Source: Dokdonella sp. (GTDB lineage: Bacteria; Pseudomonadota; Gammaproteobacteria; Xanthomonadales; Rhodanobacteraceae). Taken from it: a DNA stretch of 48,428 nucleotides. A model generated the notes under the pieces. It made no database searches. It saw only the letters and a program-made list of their open reading frames with translations, and was not told where the DNA came from. The position numbers and the translations under genes were made by a program. Location: contig JALOBC010000019.1 in the NCBI GenBank assembly GCA_023228465.1, forward strand, positions 1 to 48,428. The letters are read 5' to 3'. Shown here piece after piece: positions 17,790 through 28,562 of this stretch (within the stretch, counting starts at the first letter, position 1; every line of letters starts with the position of its first letter).

Positions 17790-19103
17790 TCAACGGTTGC
17801 GCAGGTTCGCCTTCTTCAGCAGGCTTTCATATTGATGCGAAACCAGATGCGCCTGTACCTGTGAGGTGAAGTCCATGACCACCACCACCACGATCAGCAG
17901 CGAGGTACCACCGAAGTAGAACGGCACGGCCCAGGCCTTGCGCAGAATGTCCGGCACCAGGCACACCGCGACCAGGTACACGGCGGCAACGGCGGTCAGG
18001 CGGGTCAGCACGGCATCGATGTAATCGGCCGTCGCCTTGCCCGGCCTCAGGCCCGGGATCAGCGCACCGGAACGCTTTAGGTTGTCCGCCGTTTCCTGCG
18101 AGTTGAAGGTCAGCGCGGTGTAGAAGAAGGTGAAGATCGCAATCAGCGCGGCATAGATCAGCATGTGCAGCGGCGCACCCGGGCTCAGCGAGGCGGTCAT
18201 CACCTGCAGCCAGCGCACGTCGTTCGCACCGCTCAGCCAGGTCGCCGCCGTCGCCGGGAACATCAGCAGCGACGAAGCGAAGATCGGCGGGATCACGCCC
18301 GACATGTTGATCTTCAGCGGCAGGTGCGAGCTCTGGTTCATGTACGCCTTGCCAGCACCACCCTGGCGGCGCGCGTAGTTCACGGTGATGCGGCGCTGAC
18401 CGGACTCCATGAACACGACGAACGCCGTCACCGCCAGCACCACGGCGAAGATGATGAGCACGCGCAGGATCGGCAGTTCGCCGGTCTGGGCCATGCCCAG
18501 TGTCTGTACCACCGCCGCGGGCAGACCGGCCACGATGCCGGCGAAGATCAGCAGCGAAATGCCGTTGCCAACGCCGCGTTCGGTCATCTGTTCACCCAGC
18601 CACATCAGGAACATGGTCCCGGTCGTGAGGCCAACGATGGTCGTCAGCACGAAACTCGGGCCGGGCGCATAGACGACGCCCTGCTGGAGCTGCAGCATCG
18701 AGGCCACGCCGAAGGACTGGAAGATCGACAGGCCCAGCGTACCCATGCGGGTATAGGTCGTCAGCTTCTGCCGCCCCGACTCGCCTTCCTTGCGCAGCGC
18801 CTGCCAGCTCGGGATGACCGCAGCAAACATCTGCACCACGATCGCCGCGGAAATGTAGGGGATCACGCCCAGCGCGAACACCGACATGCGTTCCAGCGCA
18901 CCGCCGGAGAACATGTTGAACATGTCCAGCAGCCCGCCGGAACGCTCGATCAGCTCGGTCATCCGCGCCGGATCGACGCCCGGCAGCGGGATGAACGAAC
19001 CGAGCCGGAACACGACCAGCGCGCCGACCACGAACAGCAGGCGCTGCTTGAGTTCGGTGAGCTTGCCCAGCGATGCCAGCGGGTTGGACTGCGAAGCGGC
19101 CAC
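17790..19103 (-). CDS. secY: Protein translocase channel subunit SecY
   Basis: A 437-residue, ten-helix membrane protein that forms the export channel with SecE. Conserved parts are [12 protein letters not shown] before the plug helix, [55 protein letters not shown], the cytoplasmic loop [20 protein letters not shown] and [11 protein letters not shown], and [20 protein letters not shown] with the SecA-contacting region. It is the last gene of the spc block, 3 bp after rplO; the matching secE lies in the same window at 45887-46273. Confidence 0.99.
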   Translation of the reverse strand: MAASQSNPLASLGKLTELKQRLLFVVGALVVFRLGSFIPLPGVDPARMTELIERSGGLLDMFNMFSGGALERMSVFALGVIPYISAAIVVQMFAAVIPSWQALRKEGESGRQKLTTYTRMGTLGLSIFQSFGVASMLQLQQGVVYAPGPSFVLTTIVGLTTGTMFLMWLGEQMTERGVGNGISLLIFAGIVAGLPAAVVQTLGMAQTGELPILRVLIIFAVVLAVTAFVVFMESGQRRITVNYARRQGGAGKAYMNQSSHLPLKINMSGVIPPIFASSLLMFPATAATWLSGANDVRWLQVMTASLSPGAPLHMLIYAALIAIFTFFYTALTFNSQETADNLKRSGALIPGLRPGKATADYIDAVLTRLTAVAAVYLVAVCLVPDILRKAWAVPFYFGGTSLLIVVVVVMDFTSQVQAHLVSHQYESLLKKANLRNR

Positions 19104-19106
19104 TGC

Positions 19107-19541
19107 TTACTCCACGCTGCCGCCGGCAGCCTCGATGGCGGCCTTCGCACCGGCCGTTGCGCGAACGCCAACCAGCTTCACGGCGCGCTTGATCTCGCCC
19201 CTCTTGACCACCTTGGCGCGCTTGGCGCGCTTCTCGACCAGGCCGGCCGCCTGCAGCGCCGCGAAATCGACCACGTCGGTAGCGAGGCTGTCGAGGCGGT
19301 ACAGCAGCACCTCGCTGGTGTCCGCGGACATGCGCGAGCTGAAACCCACCTTGGGCAGACGGCGCTGGAGTGGCATCTGGCCGCCTTCGAAGCCGGCCTT
19401 GACCTTGCCCTTGCCCGAGCGGGCGTACTGGCCCTTGTGGCCGCGACCTGCCGTCTTGCCAAGGCCGGAACCAATGCCGCGACCGACGCGGGTACGCTCC
19501 TTGCGGGCGCCGTCAGCGGGCTTGAGTGTATTGAGACGCAT
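19107..19541 (-). CDS. rplO: Ribosomal protein L15
   Basis: A 144-residue large-subunit protein. The glycine-rich N-terminal extension that threads into 23S rRNA is seen in [20 protein letters not shown], followed by [18 protein letters not shown]. Its length equals E. coli L15. It lies 27 bp after rpmD and 3 bp before secY. Confidence 0.99.
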   Translation of the reverse strand: MRLNTLKPADGARKERTRVGRGIGSGLGKTAGRGHKGQYARSGKGKVKAGFEGGQMPLQRRLPKVGFSSRMSADTSEVLLYRLDSLATDVVDFAALQAAGLVEKRAKRAKVVKRGEIKRAVKLVGVRATAGAKAAIEAAGGSVE

Positions 19542-19568
19542 CTGGATTGCCTCCGGTAATGTTGCGGC

Positions 19569-19763
19569 TTACGCGCCTTCTTCGATGCGCACGAGGTAGC
19601 TGACCTTGTTGACCAGGCCACGCACCGAAGGGGAATCCTTGAGTTCGCGCACGTCGTTCAGCTTGCGCAGGCCAAGCGCCCGCACGCTGAGGCGATGACG
19701 CGCCTGGCAGCAGATCAGGCTCTTGACCAGACGCACGCGAATGGTCTTGTCGGTCTTACTCAT
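19569..19763 (-). CDS. rpmD: Ribosomal protein L30
   Basis: A 64-residue large-subunit protein. The fold is recognisable from [40 protein letters not shown] and MVNKV-like [13 protein letters not shown]. The ATG at 19763 lies inside the end of rpsE, giving an 8-bp overlap that suggests translational coupling. Slightly longer than E. coli L30 (59) because of short ends. Confidence 0.98.
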   Translation of the reverse strand: MSKTDKTIRVRLVKSLICCQARHRLSVRALGLRKLNDVRELKDSPSVRGLVNKVSYLVRIEEGA

Positions 19764-20268
19764 TGCCCAGTACCTCATCGACGGTCTTGCCACGCTTGGA
19801 CGCGATGCGCTCGGGCGAAGCCATGGCCTGCAGGCCATTGATCGTCGCGCGCACCAGGTTGATGGGGTTGCGCGAACCCACGGCCTTGGCCAGGACGTTC
19901 TTGACACCCACCACCTCGAGCACCGCGCGCATGGCGCCACCGGCAATCACGCCGGTACCTTCGGACGCCGGCTGCATGTACACGCGCGCCGCGCCATGGT
20001 TCGCCTTGACGGCGTGGAACAGGGTGCCGTTGTCCAGCTCGATACGCACCATGCCCTTGCGCGCGCGTTCCATTGCCTTGGAAATGGCCACCGGCACTTC
20101 GCGCGCCTTGCCATAACCAAAGCCGACGCGCCCCTCGCCGTCACCGACGACCGTCAGTGCGGTGAAGCTCATCTGGCGACCGCCCTTGACGGTCTTGGCG
20201 ACGCGGTTGACTGCGATCAGCTTCTCGAGGAAGCCATCGGCGCTGTCGCGCTCATTCGGATTTGCCAT
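19756..20268 (-). CDS. rpsE: Ribosomal protein S5
   Basis: A 170-residue small-subunit protein at the decoding site and mRNA entry channel, important for accuracy. The N-terminal double-stranded-RNA-like domain shows [20 protein letters not shown] and [20 protein letters not shown]; the C-terminal half has [20 protein letters not shown] and [16 protein letters not shown]. The spectinomycin-related loop VKGGR is wild type. It is preceded by a 137-bp gap with an ATTCCCG inverted array and overlaps rpmD by 8 bp. Confidence 0.99.
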   Translation of the reverse strand: MANPNERDSADGFLEKLIAVNRVAKTVKGGRQMSFTALTVVGDGEGRVGFGYGKAREVPVAISKAMERARKGMVRIELDNGTLFHAVKANHGAARVYMQPASEGTGVIAGGAMRAVLEVVGVKNVLAKAVGSRNPINLVRATINGLQAMASPERIASKRGKTVDEVLGNE

Positions 20269-20340
20269 GTTTCACCTGTGTGCCGCTCACGAAAGATGCG
20301 GACTTCTGCTTGCGGCACAGCCGCTTGGAGTTGTTTTGTT

Positions 20341-20406
20341 CGGGAATCGTGAATGGGGACCCGCAAACCCGCCTTTCCCAATCCGGATTCCCGTCTTCCC
20401 ATTCCC
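20341..20406. repeat. ATTCCCG-type inverted array, rplR-rpsE junction
   Basis: Left arm CGGGAATCGTGAATGGGGA (20341-20359) faces a right arm containing CCCAATCCGGATTCCCG and CCCATTCCC (20377-20406). The arms can pair over much of their length with a very short loop. The right arm runs up to the rplR stop codon. Confidence 0.75.
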
Positions 20407-20759
20407 TAAAACTTCAAACCCGCCTCGCGCGCCGCATCGGCCAGCGCCTGGATGCGACCGTGGTAGCGGAACCCGGAACGATCGAAGGCGACGCTTTCCA
20501 CGCCCGCCTTCAGGGCCTGTTCGGCCACGGCCTTGCCAACCGCCGCCGCCGCTTCCTTGTTCTTGGTGCCCTTGAGCCCCTCGGCCAGTGCCTTCTGGAC
20601 CGTCGATGCGGCAGCCAGGACGCGCTCGCCGTCGGCACTGAAGACCTGGGCATAGATGTGCTGCGAGCTGCGATGCACGCTGAGGCGCGCGACTCCGAGC
20701 TTGCGAATGTGGCTGCGCGTGGACTTGGCGCGGCGCAGGCGTGCAATGTTCTTCTTCAC
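20406..20759 (-). CDS. rplR: Ribosomal protein L18
   Basis: A 117-residue 5S rRNA-binding protein, the same length as E. coli L18. Conserved segments are [36 protein letters not shown] and [20 protein letters not shown], then REAGLKF. The start is a GTG (20759), which gives exactly the family N-terminus (M)[11 protein letters not shown]; the 32 upstream codons are not L18-like. It lies 96 bp after rplF. Confidence 0.98.
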   Translation of the reverse strand: MKKNIARLRRAKSTRSHIRKLGVARLSVHRSSQHIYAQVFSADGERVLAAASTVQKALAEGLKGTKNKEAAAAVGKAVAEQALKAGVESVAFDRSGFRYHGRIQALADAAREAGLKF

Positions 20760-20855
20760 TTTGGTTCTCCGGGAAGCTGAAGGCTGCGGGATTGCTCCTC
20801 CGTCGAGGGTCCGGCCATGGAGGGCCAGGCGCTGGCGGAGGAATCGGTATCCCAA

Positions 20856-21383
20856 CTAGGCCTTCTTGGCTTCCTTCAACGTGATCTGCTCACCCGCGTA
20901 GCGCACACCCTTGCCCTTGTAGGGCTCGGGCGGACGGAACTTGCGGATGGTGGCCGCGACTTCTCCGACGACCTGCTTGTCGGCGCCCTTGACGAGGATC
21001 TCGGACTGGCCGGGCACCTCGATCGTGATGCCCTCCGGGGCCTTGAACAGCACCGGATGGGAGAATCCGAGGGTCAGGTTCAGCTCCGTGCCCTGCATCG
21101 CCGCGCGGTAGCCGACACCGTGCAATTCCAGCTTGCGCGTATAGCCCTCGCTGACCCCGGTGATCATGTTGCTGATCAGCGAACGGGTCGTACCCGCCAT
21201 GCGGTGATCGCTGCCTTCGGGCAGGTTCAGGCGAATCTCGCCGCCCTCGATCGCCACATCCACGCCGGCAGGCGTTGCCATCGAAAGGCTGCCCTTGGGA
21301 CCCTTGACGGTGATCGTGTCGGGCTCGACCCGGCACTCGACACCCTTGGGCAGGGTGATCGGCATCTTGGCAACTCGTGACAT
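20856..21383 (-). CDS. rplF: Ribosomal protein L6
   Basis: A 175-residue large-subunit protein next to the factor-binding site. The two L6 repeats are seen, with [19 protein letters not shown] at the start, [20 protein letters not shown] in the middle, and the C-terminal signature [19 protein letters not shown]. Length is close to E. coli L6 (177). It follows rpsH by 17 bp. Confidence 0.99.
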   Translation of the reverse strand: MSRVAKMPITLPKGVECRVEPDTITVKGPKGSLSMATPAGVDVAIEGGEIRLNLPEGSDHRMAGTTRSLISNMITGVSEGYTRKLELHGVGYRAAMQGTELNLTLGFSHPVLFKAPEGITIEVPGQSEILVKGADKQVVGEVAATIRKFRPPEPYKGKGVRYAGEQITLKEAKKA

Positions 21384-21400
21384 GGTTCCTTCCTCCCTGA

Positions 21401-21796
21401 TCAGGCCACCAGACCAATGACTTCGCCGCCGAGGCCCTGCTTGCGGGCCTGCGCGTCGGTCATGATCCCGGAGGACGTGGAGACGATCGAGATGCCCAGG
21501 CCGTTGAGGACCTTCGGCAGCTCGTTCTTGCCGCGATAGACGCGCAGACCCGAGCGGCTGACGCGCTGGATGCGTTCGATCACCGGCTTGCCCTGGTGAT
21601 ACTTGAGGGCAATTTCCAGGGTCGGCTTGCCATCCACGCTGCCGGTCTGCGCGTCGGCAATATAGCCTTCGTCGATCAGCAACTGTGCAATGGCCTGTTT
21701 CAGGCGCGACGCCGGCATGGCCACCGAGCGCTTGCCCGTGGCTTGCGCATTGCGGATGCGCGTGAACATGTCGGCGATTGGATCAGTCATGCTCAT
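21401..21796 (-). CDS. rpsH: Ribosomal protein S8
   Basis: A 131-residue primary 16S-binding protein. Diagnostic segments are [39 protein letters not shown] and the C-terminal [20 protein letters not shown] followed by [10 protein letters not shown]. The ATG at 21796 (MSMTDP) has AGGA about 8 nt upstream and is preferred to the second ATG two codons later. In E. coli S8 represses the spc operon through a site near rplE; here a 133-bp gap with an ATTCCCG array separates it from rpsN. Confidence 0.99.
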   Translation of the reverse strand: MSMTDPIADMFTRIRNAQATGKRSVAMPASRLKQAIAQLLIDEGYIADAQTGSVDGKPTLEIALKYHQGKPVIERIQRVSRSGLRVYRGKNELPKVLNGLGISIVSTSSGIMTDAQARKQGLGGEVIGLVA

Positions 21797-21822
21797 GTTT
21801 CAATTCCTGCATCGATATCCGG

Positions 21823-21924
21823 AGATCCGGGATTCGGGATGTGAGATTCTGGATTCGCAGAAGCAGGAGCGCGTGCGGCGAAGCCTCGCATTCCGAATTC
21901 CCAATCCCAGGTCTGAATTCCCGG
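21823..21924. repeat. ATTCCCG-type inverted array, rpsH-rpsN junction
   Basis: Left arm GATCCGGGATTCGGGATG... (21824-21860) and right arm CATTCCGAATTCCCAATCCC...GAATTCCCGG (21889-21924) flank about 28 nt. Units are more diverged than at other junctions. The array fills the 133-bp gap between rpsN and rpsH. Confidence 0.7.
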
Positions 21925-21929
21925 TTTGA

Positions 21930-22235
21930 TTACCAGCTGGCCTTGCGCAGGCCTGGCACGTCGCCGCGCATGGTCGCCTCACGCAGCTTGTTGCGGCCGA
22001 GGCCGAACTTCTGATAGACGCCGCGCGGCCGGCCGGTCAGCGCACAGCGGTTGCGCTGGCGCGCAGGACTGGAGTCGCGCGGCAGCTTCTGCAACTGGAC
22101 CACTGCGGCCATCCTCTCGTCATAAGAGGCCGTGGGGCTGGAGATGACCGCCTTCAGCTCCGCACGTTTGACTGCATAACGCTTGACCAGCTTGGTCCGC
22201 TTGATTTCGCGGTTCACCATCGAGGTCTTTGCCAT
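21930..22235 (-). CDS. rpsN: Ribosomal protein S14 (zinc-independent form)
   Basis: A 101-residue small-subunit head protein, the same length as E. coli S14. [40 protein letters not shown] and [20 protein letters not shown] followed by [11 protein letters not shown] are diagnostic. Only one cysteine is present (NRCALTGR), so the zinc ribbon of the short S14 form is absent; this is the C-minus long form. It lies 12 bp after rplE. Confidence 0.99.
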   Translation of the reverse strand: MAKTSMVNREIKRTKLVKRYAVKRAELKAVISSPTASYDERMAAVVQLQKLPRDSSPARQRNRCALTGRPRGVYQKFGLGRNKLREATMRGDVPGLRKASW

Positions 22236-22247
22236 ATCTTGGTTTTC

Positions 22248-22787
22248 CTAGTTCCTGAACGGGAAGCGGAAGGCCTCGAGCAGCGCCTTGGCTTCCTCAT
22301 CGGTACGCGCCGTCGTGGTGATCGAGATGTTCATGCCGCGCAGGGCATCGATCTGGTCGAAATCGATCTCCGGGAAGATGATCTGTTCCTTGATGCCCAT
22401 GTTGAAGTTGCCACGACCATCGAATGAACGGCCCGACACGCCGCGGAAGTCACGCACGCGCGGCAGCGAGATGTTGATGAGGCGATCGAGAAACTCGTAC
22501 ATGCGTTCGCGACGCAGCGTGACCATGCAGCCGATCGGCCAGTTCTCGCGGATCTTGAAGGTCGCATGGGCCCTGCGCGACAGGGTCACGACCGGCCTCT
22601 GTCCCGCGACCGTGGCCATGTCCGCCACCGCGTTCTCGAGGATCTTCTTGTTGCCGACGGCTTCGCCCACGCCCATGTTGAGCGTGATCTTGCTCAGGCG
22701 CGGCACCTGCATCGGGTTGGTGTACTTGAAGCGCTCGGTCAGCTTGGGCGCGACCTGCTCTTTGTAGATTTTCTCAAGGCGTGTCAT
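22248..22787 (-). CDS. rplE: Ribosomal protein L5
   Basis: A 179-residue 5S rRNA-binding protein with the length of E. coli L5. [20 protein letters not shown] opens it; [40 protein letters not shown] and the C-terminal [20 protein letters not shown] are diagnostic. The ATG at 22787 fits the family N-terminus; the longer frame upstream overlaps rplX and is ignored. Confidence 0.99.
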   Translation of the reverse strand: MTRLEKIYKEQVAPKLTERFKYTNPMQVPRLSKITLNMGVGEAVGNKKILENAVADMATVAGQRPVVTLSRRAHATFKIRENWPIGCMVTLRRERMYEFLDRLINISLPRVRDFRGVSGRSFDGRGNFNMGIKEQIIFPEIDFDQIDALRGMNISITTTARTDEEAKALLEAFRFPFRN

Positions 22788-22797
22788 CGCGGCGACC

Positions 22798-23112
22798 TCA
22801 GGCATCGACCACTTCACCGGAGGGGCGGAACACGCGGACCTTGCGCCCGTCACCGAGCGTCTTGTAGCCCACGCGCTCACCCTTGCCGGTGGCGGAGTTG
22901 AACAGCATTACATTGGACGTGTGGATCGGCGCTTCGCGCTCGATGATGCCGCCAGGCTGGTTCGCCTGCGGATTCGGCTTGGTATGGCGCTTGACCAAGT
23001 TGATGTTCTGGACATACACGGAGTCGCCCGCGACGCGCAGCACATCACCCCTCTGGCCCTTGTTCTTGCCGGCGATCACGACAACGTGGTCGCCTTTGCG
23101 GATACGGTTCAT
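22798..23112 (-). CDS. rplX: Ribosomal protein L24
   Basis: A 104-residue assembly-initiator protein of the large subunit with a KOW fold. [20 protein letters not shown] and [20 protein letters not shown], then [20 protein letters not shown], are diagnostic; length equals E. coli L24. It lies 13 bp after rplN and 10 bp before rplE. Confidence 0.99.
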   Translation of the reverse strand: MNRIRKGDHVVVIAGKNKGQRGDVLRVAGDSVYVQNINLVKRHTKPNPQANQPGGIIEREAPIHTSNVMLFNSATGKGERVGYKTLGDGRKVRVFRPSGEVVDA

Positions 23113-23125
23113 GCCATCAACCTCG

Positions 23126-23494
<369 letters not shown>

Positions 23495-23522
23495 GTTGCT
23501 ACTCCTTCCGCTCCTTCACGCT

Positions 23523-23786
23523 TCAGGCTTCGGCGCGCGTCACGACTTCGACGACGCGCCAGTTCTTGGTCTTGGACAGGGGACGGCACTCGACGATGCG
23601 CACCAGGTCGCCTTCGCGACATTCGCCGCCCTCGTCGTGGGCATGCACCTTCGTCGAGCGGCGGATGATCTTGCCGTACAGCGGGTGCTGCACCTGGCGC
23701 TCGAGCAGAACGGTCACGGTCTTGGCCATCTTGTTGCTGACCACGCGCCCTTCGAGGGTACGCTGGATCTTCGCGGTTTCGGTCAT
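23523..23786 (-). CDS. rpsQ: Ribosomal protein S17
   Basis: An 87-residue primary 16S-binding protein of the OB fold. [40 protein letters not shown] and [20 protein letters not shown] are diagnostic. The ATG at 23786 overlaps the rpmC stop codon in an ATGA arrangement, indicating translational coupling. Confidence 0.99.
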   Translation of the reverse strand: MTETAKIQRTLEGRVVSNKMAKTVTVLLERQVQHPLYGKIIRRSTKVHAHDEGGECREGDLVRIVECRPLSKTKNWRVVEVVTRAEA

Positions 23787-23983
23787 TGCTGCGATTCCTG
23801 CTTCTTCGTGCCAAGCAGGTGCTTGACCTGCGCGATCTCGCGACGGACGCGTCCAAACTGGTGGGTCTGCGCCATCTGGCCGGAGCCCCTCTGCATGCGC
23901 AGGTTGAATTGCTCGCGGCGCAGCTCGAGCAGATGATCCTCGAGTTCGCGCGCGTTCTTCTGACGGAGTTCGTTGAGCTTCAT
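23783..23983 (-). CDS. rpmC: Ribosomal protein L29
   Basis: A 66-residue two-helix protein at the exit tunnel, a docking site for trigger factor and SRP together with L23. [20 protein letters not shown] and the C-terminal [17 protein letters not shown] are diagnostic. Its ATG shares one base with the rplP stop (TGATG), and its own stop overlaps the rpsQ start. Confidence 0.98.
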   Translation of the reverse strand: MKLNELRQKNARELEDHLLELRREQFNLRMQRGSGQMAQTHQFGRVRREIAQVKHLLGTKKQESQQ

Positions 23984-24396
23984 CACAGCACCGTTCGGGC
24001 AACGAATTGGGTCTGCACCGCGAGCTTGGCCGCAGCCAGGCGGAACGCCTCGCGTGCCTCGCTCTCGGCGACACCCTCGATCTCGTACAACATGCGGCCG
24101 GGCTGGATCGGCGCGACCCAGAACTCCACGCTGCCCTTGCCGTTGCCCATGCGGACCTCGATCGGCTTCTTGGAGATCGGCTTGTCGGGGAACACGCGGA
24201 TCCACAGCTTGCCGCCACGCTTGACATAGCGGGTGATGCAGCGTCGCGCCGCTTCGATCTGGCGCGCCGTCAGGTGGCCATGCGTGGTCGCCCGCAGGCC
24301 GAACTCACCGAAGCTGACCTTGTTGGCGACATAGGACAGGCCACGGTTGCGGGCCTTCTGGACCTTGCGGTACTTGGTACGCTTGGGTTGCAGCAT
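23983..24396 (-). CDS. rplP: Ribosomal protein L16
   Basis: A 137-residue large-subunit protein near the peptidyl transferase centre and A-site t[63 protein letters not shown] and [20 protein letters not shown] are diagnostic. In the last two blocks lie the arginine that E. coli hydroxylates (in R-M-G) and the usual A-site contacts. It lies 3 bp after rpsC. Confidence 0.99.
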   Translation of the reverse strand: MLQPKRTKYRKVQKARNRGLSYVANKVSFGEFGLRATTHGHLTARQIEAARRCITRYVKRGGKLWIRVFPDKPISKKPIEVRMGNGKGSVEFWVAPIQPGRMLYEIEGVAESEAREAFRLAAAKLAVQTQFVARTVL

Positions 24397-24399
24397 GAC

Positions 24400-25107
<708 letters not shown>

Positions 25108-25124
25108 CGTTGCCGTCCTGTACC

Positions 25125-25463
25125 TTATTCGCCGACAACCACGGTGATGTGGCTGGTGCGCTTGGAAATGCGGGAACCGCGGCCCTTGGCGCGTGCATGC
25201 ATGCGCTTGAGGATCGCACCTTCGTCGACGAAGATGCGCGCGACCTTGAGCTCGTCGACGTCGGCGCCGAGGTTGTTCTCGGCGTTGGCGACGGCCGACA
25301 GCAGCACCTTGCGGATCAGGTGCGCGGCCTTCTTGTCACTGAACTTGAGCAGGTTGGACGCACGCTCCACCCCGAGGCCACGCACCTGGTCGGCGACCAG
25401 GCGCGCCTTTTGCGGGGAGATGCGCGCACTGCGCAGAATCGCTTTGGCTTCCATCGTGCTCAC
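25125..25463 (-). CDS. rplV: Ribosomal protein L22
   Basis: A 112-residue protein whose beta-hairpin lines the exit tunnel. [20 protein letters not shown] and the C-terminal [25 protein letters not shown] are diagnostic; the hairpin (RAKGRGSRI) shows no macrolide-resistance deletion. The start is taken as GTG 25463 because AGAGG lies 6 nt upstream; the ATG three codons later (MEAKA) has no well-placed ribosome binding site but is a possible alternative. Confidence 0.98.
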   Translation of the reverse strand: MSTMEAKAILRSARISPQKARLVADQVRGLGVERASNLLKFSDKKAAHLIRKVLLSAVANAENNLGADVDELKVARIFVDEGAILKRMHARAKGRGSRISKRTSHITVVVGE

Positions 25464-25466
25464 CCG

Positions 25467-25751
25467 TTACCTCTTGGCGTCTTTCGACTTCTTGTCGCCC
25501 GAATGGCCCTTGAAGGTCCGCGTGATCGCGAACTCGCCGAGCTTGTGGCCGACCATGTTCTCGTTCACCAGTACGGGCACGTGCTGGCGCCCGTTGTGGA
25601 TGGCGAGCGTCAGGCCGACCATTTCCGGGATGATCATCGAGCGGCGCGACCAGGTCTTGATCGGACGCTTGTTGTGCGTGGCGCTCGCGATCTCCACCTT
25701 CTTCTGGAGGTGGTGATCGACGAACGGTCCTTTCTTCAGAGAGCGTGCCAT
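25467..25751 (-). CDS. rpsS: Ribosomal protein S19
   Basis: A 94-residue small-subunit head protein near the A-site finger. [40 protein letters not shown] and [20 protein letters not shown] are diagnostic. It lies 3 bp after rplB and 3 bp before the GTG of rplV. Confidence 0.99.
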   Translation of the reverse strand: MARSLKKGPFVDHHLQKKVEIASATHNKRPIKTWSRRSMIIPEMVGLTLAIHNGRQHVPVLVNENMVGHKLGEFAITRTFKGHSGDKKSKDAKR

Positions 25752-25754
25752 CTA

Positions 25755-26582
25755 TCAACCCCTGCGATCGCGAACGATGAACTTCGTCGTGCGCTTGTTC
25801 TTGCGCGTCTTGTAACCCTTGGTCGGCATGCCCCATGGGGACACCGGATGCGGGTTGCCCTGTCCGGCCTTGGCCTCGCCACCACCGTGCGGGTGATCGA
25901 CCGGGTTCATGGCCGCGCCGCGAACCGTCGGGCGCACGCCGCGCCAGCGATTGGCGCCGGCCTTGCCCAGCTTGCGCAGGCTGTGTTCGGAGTTGCCGAC
26001 CTCACCGATGGTCGCGCGGCACTCGACCGGTACCTTGCGCATCTCGCCGGAGCGCAGGCGCAGCGTCGCATAACCCTGCTCGCGCGCCACCAGCTGCACG
26101 GAGGCGCCTGCCGAACGCGCCAGCTGCGCGCCCTTGCCCGGCTTCATCTCGATGCAATGGATCGTCGAGCCGATCGGGATGTTGCGCAGCGGCAGCGAGT
26201 TGCCCACCTTGATCGGCGCATCGTGGCCGCTCATGAGCTGGTCGCCGACCTTCGCACCCTTGGGCGCAATGATGTAGCGACGCTCGCCATCGACGAAGCA
26301 CAGCAGCGCGATATGCGCGGTGCGGTTCGGATCGTACTCGATGCGCTCGATGCGGCAGGCAATGCCTTCCTTGTCGCGCTTGAAGTCGATGATGCGGTAG
26401 TGCTGCTTGGCGCCGCCACCCTTGTGCCGCGTGGTGATGCGACCGTAGTGGTTGCGACCACCCGTGCGCGACTGCGGCTCGACGAGCGGCGCGTACGGCG
26501 CACCCTTGTGCAACCCAGGCGTCACCACGCGCACGACGGCGCGACGACCGGCTGAAGTTGGTTTTACTGGAATCAGTGCCAT
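25755..26582 (-). CDS. rplB: Ribosomal protein L2
   Basis: A 275-residue protein needed for subunit association and peptidyl transferase activity. [40 protein letters not shown] and [20 protein letters not shown] are diagnostic; the last contains the conserved histidine (in [11 protein letters not shown]) linked to peptidyl transferase function. Length matches E. coli L2 (273). It lies 12 bp after rplW. Confidence 0.99.
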   Translation of the reverse strand: MALIPVKPTSAGRRAVVRVVTPGLHKGAPYAPLVEPQSRTGGRNHYGRITTRHKGGGAKQHYRIIDFKRDKEGIACRIERIEYDPNRTAHIALLCFVDGERRYIIAPKGAKVGDQLMSGHDAPIKVGNSLPLRNIPIGSTIHCIEMKPGKGAQLARSAGASVQLVAREQGYATLRLRSGEMRKVPVECRATIGEVGNSEHSLRKLGKAGANRWRGVRPTVRGAAMNPVDHPHGGGEAKAGQGNPHPVSPWGMPTKGYKTRKNKRTTKFIVRDRRG

Positions 26583-26594
26583 GAGTCGTTCACC

Positions 26595-26885
26595 TTAGGG
26601 CTTGGCAGTGACGTCGATGGTCTGGCCATCTGCGAGGCGCACATATGCCTTGCGCTTGTTGCTGCGCGTACCGGCGCGATTGCGGAATGCCCGGCTCTTT
26701 CCCTTCTGGTTGAGCAGGTTCACCGACTGCACCTGGACGCTGAACAGCCCTTCGACGGCCTGCTTGACGTCCGCCTTGGTCGCTTCCGGCGCGACCACGA
26801 ACACGTACTGGTTTTCGCCCTGCAGGCGCGCACTCTTCTCGGAGATGTGCGGGGCGCGCAGGACATTCAGGAGACGCTCGTTCAT
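26595..26885 (-). CDS. rplW: Ribosomal protein L23
   Basis: A 96-residue exit-tunnel protein that binds trigger factor. Seen are [40 protein letters not shown] and [20 protein letters not shown]. The ATG at 26885 forms an ATGA overlap with the rplD stop and is preceded by GAGGAG; an in-frame GTG three codons upstream is less likely. Confidence 0.98.
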   Translation of the reverse strand: MNERLLNVLRAPHISEKSARLQGENQYVFVVAPEATKADVKQAVEGLFSVQVQSVNLLNQKGKSRAFRNRAGTRSNKRKAYVRLADGQTIDVTAKP

Positions 26886-27484
26886 GCCAGCCACTCCTCG
26901 ATGCGCTTGACCGAATCGACGCTGATGACGACCTTGTCGGCACCGACCAGGCTGACCGGATCGAGTGCGGCGACGTCGACGATGTGCAGGTAGGGCACGT
27001 TGCGGCCGGCGAGATAGAGCGCCTCGGGCGCGTTCTCGGCCACCAGCACCACGCGGCCGCTGGCACCAAGTTCAGCCAGCTTGCTCACCATCGCGCTGGT
27101 CTTCGGCTCCTCGATGCCGAACGCGCCCACCACGGCAATGCGGCCCTGGCGGTTGAGCTCGGAGAGGATCGAGGCCATCGCACCGCGATACATCTTGCGG
27201 TTGATCTTCTGCGCAAAGCTGCGCGGCTTGGCGGCGAAGGTCACGCCACCGCCCGTGAAGATCGGCGCGGTCAGCGCACCATGGCGCGCACCGCCGCCCT
27301 TCTGGCGCTTGGACTTCTTCGTGGTACCGCTGACCTCGGAGCGCGTCTTCTGCGCCTTGGTGCCGGCACGTCCGGCATTGCGGTAGGCCACCACGACCTG
27401 GTGCACCAGATCTTCGCGCCACTCCGTGCCGAACACGGCTTCCGAAACGGCTACGGGGCTGGCGCCAATGACATTGAGTTCCAT
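26882..27484 (-). CDS. rplD: Ribosomal protein L4
   Basis: A 200-residue protein that lines the exit tunnel. In E. coli L4 also represses the S10 operon by inducing attenuation and blocking translation in the leader. The extended loop is seen in [20 protein letters not shown], then [20 protein letters not shown], with the tunnel tip KGGGARHG in wild-type form. It lies 10 bp after rplC and overlaps rplW by 4 bp. Confidence 0.99.
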   Translation of the reverse strand: MELNVIGASPVAVSEAVFGTEWREDLVHQVVVAYRNAGRAGTKAQKTRSEVSGTTKKSKRQKGGGARHGALTAPIFTGGGVTFAAKPRSFAQKINRKMYRGAMASILSELNRQGRIAVVGAFGIEEPKTSAMVSKLAELGASGRVVLVAENAPEALYLAGRNVPYLHIVDVAALDPVSLVGADKVVISVDSVKRIEEWLA

Positions 27485-27494
27485 GGCGTCTTCC

Positions 27495-28139
27495 TTACTT
27501 CGACTTCACGGCCGGACGGATGATCACGTTCCCGCCCGGCGCCCCGGGGACCGCGCCCTTGATGGCGACCAGGTGGCGTTCGCTGTCGATCTGCACGACC
27601 TCGAGATTCATGGAGGTGCGATTGACGTTGCCCATGTGGCCGGCCATCTTCTTGCCGGGGAACACGCGGCCCGGCGTCTGGCGCTGACCGATCGAGCCGG
27701 GTACGCGGTGCGACAGCGAGTTGCCGTGCGTGGCGTCGCCCATCGCGAAGTGCCAGCGCTTGATGACGCCCTGGAAACCCTTGCCCTTGCTCACACCGGA
27801 GACGTCGACCTTCTGGCCGACGCTGAACACCTCGGCCGCCGTGAGTTCGGCCCCGGGTGCGTACTTGTCCAGCTCGCCGGCGTCCACGCGGAACTCCCAC
27901 AAGCCACGGCCCGCCTCGACCTTCGCCTTGGCGAAGTGTCCGGCGCGCGGCTTGTTGACCAGTGCTGCACGCTTGCTGCCGGCAGTCACCTGGATGGCGC
28001 TGTAGCCGTCCACCTCGGCCGTCTTCACCTGGGTCACCCGGTTCGGCGTCGCCTCGATCAGCGTCACCGGCACCGAGCGGCCGTCCTCCGTGAAGACACG
28101 GCTCATGCCGCATTTACGACCCACCAACCCGATACTCAT
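27495..28139 (-). CDS. rplC: Ribosomal protein L3
   Basis: A 214-residue early-assembly protein of the large subunit. [20 protein letters not shown] opens it. [40 protein letters not shown] and [20 protein letters not shown] carry the loop that reaches the peptidyl transferase centre; the glutamine methylated in E. coli fits the GSIGQ segment. It is separated from rpsJ by a 111-bp gap with an ATTCCCG inverted array. Confidence 0.99.
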   Translation of the reverse strand: MSIGLVGRKCGMSRVFTEDGRSVPVTLIEATPNRVTQVKTAEVDGYSAIQVTAGSKRAALVNKPRAGHFAKAKVEAGRGLWEFRVDAGELDKYAPGAELTAAEVFSVGQKVDVSGVSKGKGFQGVIKRWHFAMGDATHGNSLSHRVPGSIGQRQTPGRVFPGKKMAGHMGNVNRTSMNLEVVQIDSERHLVAIKGAVPGAPGGNVIIRPAVKSK

Positions 28140-28157
28140 GTTCGTATCTCTCTAGTA

Positions 28158-28247
28158 CGGGAATGGGGAATTGAGAATCGGGAAGGCCCAAGGCGCAACA
28201 GGCGCTGGCTCGAACCATTTCCCACTTCTATTCCCTGCTCCCTGCTC
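28158..28247. repeat. ATTCCCG-type inverted array, rplC-rpsJ junction
   Basis: Left arm CGGGAATGGGGAATTGAGAA followed by TCGGGAA (28158-28184) and right arm CATTTCCCACTTCTATTCCC followed by TGCTCCC (28216-28242) flank about 31 nt and are partly complementary. The array fills the gap between the first two genes of the S10 operon. Confidence 0.72.
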
Positions 28248-28250
28248 TCA

Positions 28251-28562
28251 TCAGTGCAACTTGATCTGGACGTCGACCCCGGCCGCCAGATCGAGCTTCA
28301 TCAGCGCGTCCACGGTCTTGTCGTTCGGATCGACGATATCCAGGACGCGCTTGTGGATGCGCGTTTCGTATTGGTCGCGCGCGTCCTTGTCCACGTGCGG
28401 CGACACCAGGATGGTGTAGCGCTCGATCTTGGTCGGCAACGGGATCGGGCCGAGCACCTGGGCGCCCGTACGCTTCGCCGTTTCGACGATTTCGCTCGCG
28501 GAACGATCGATCAAGCGATGATCGAACGCCTTGAGCCGGATGCGAATCTTCTGTTCCGCCAT
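28251..28562 (-). CDS. rpsJ: Ribosomal protein S10 / NusE
   Basis: A 103-residue protein with two roles: small-subunit head protein and, as NusE, partner of NusB and NusG in antitermination and transcription-translation coupling. [40 protein letters not shown] and [20 protein letters not shown] are diagnostic, and length equals E. coli S10. The ATG at 28562 is chosen from the [16 protein letters not shown]-terminus. It is the first gene of the S10 block, behind a 459-bp leader. nusG is in the same window. Confidence 0.99.
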   Translation of the reverse strand: MAEQKIRIRLKAFDHRLIDRSASEIVETAKRTGAQVLGPIPLPTKIERYTILVSPHVDKDARDQYETRIHKRVLDIVDPNDKTVDALMKLDLAAGVDVQIKLH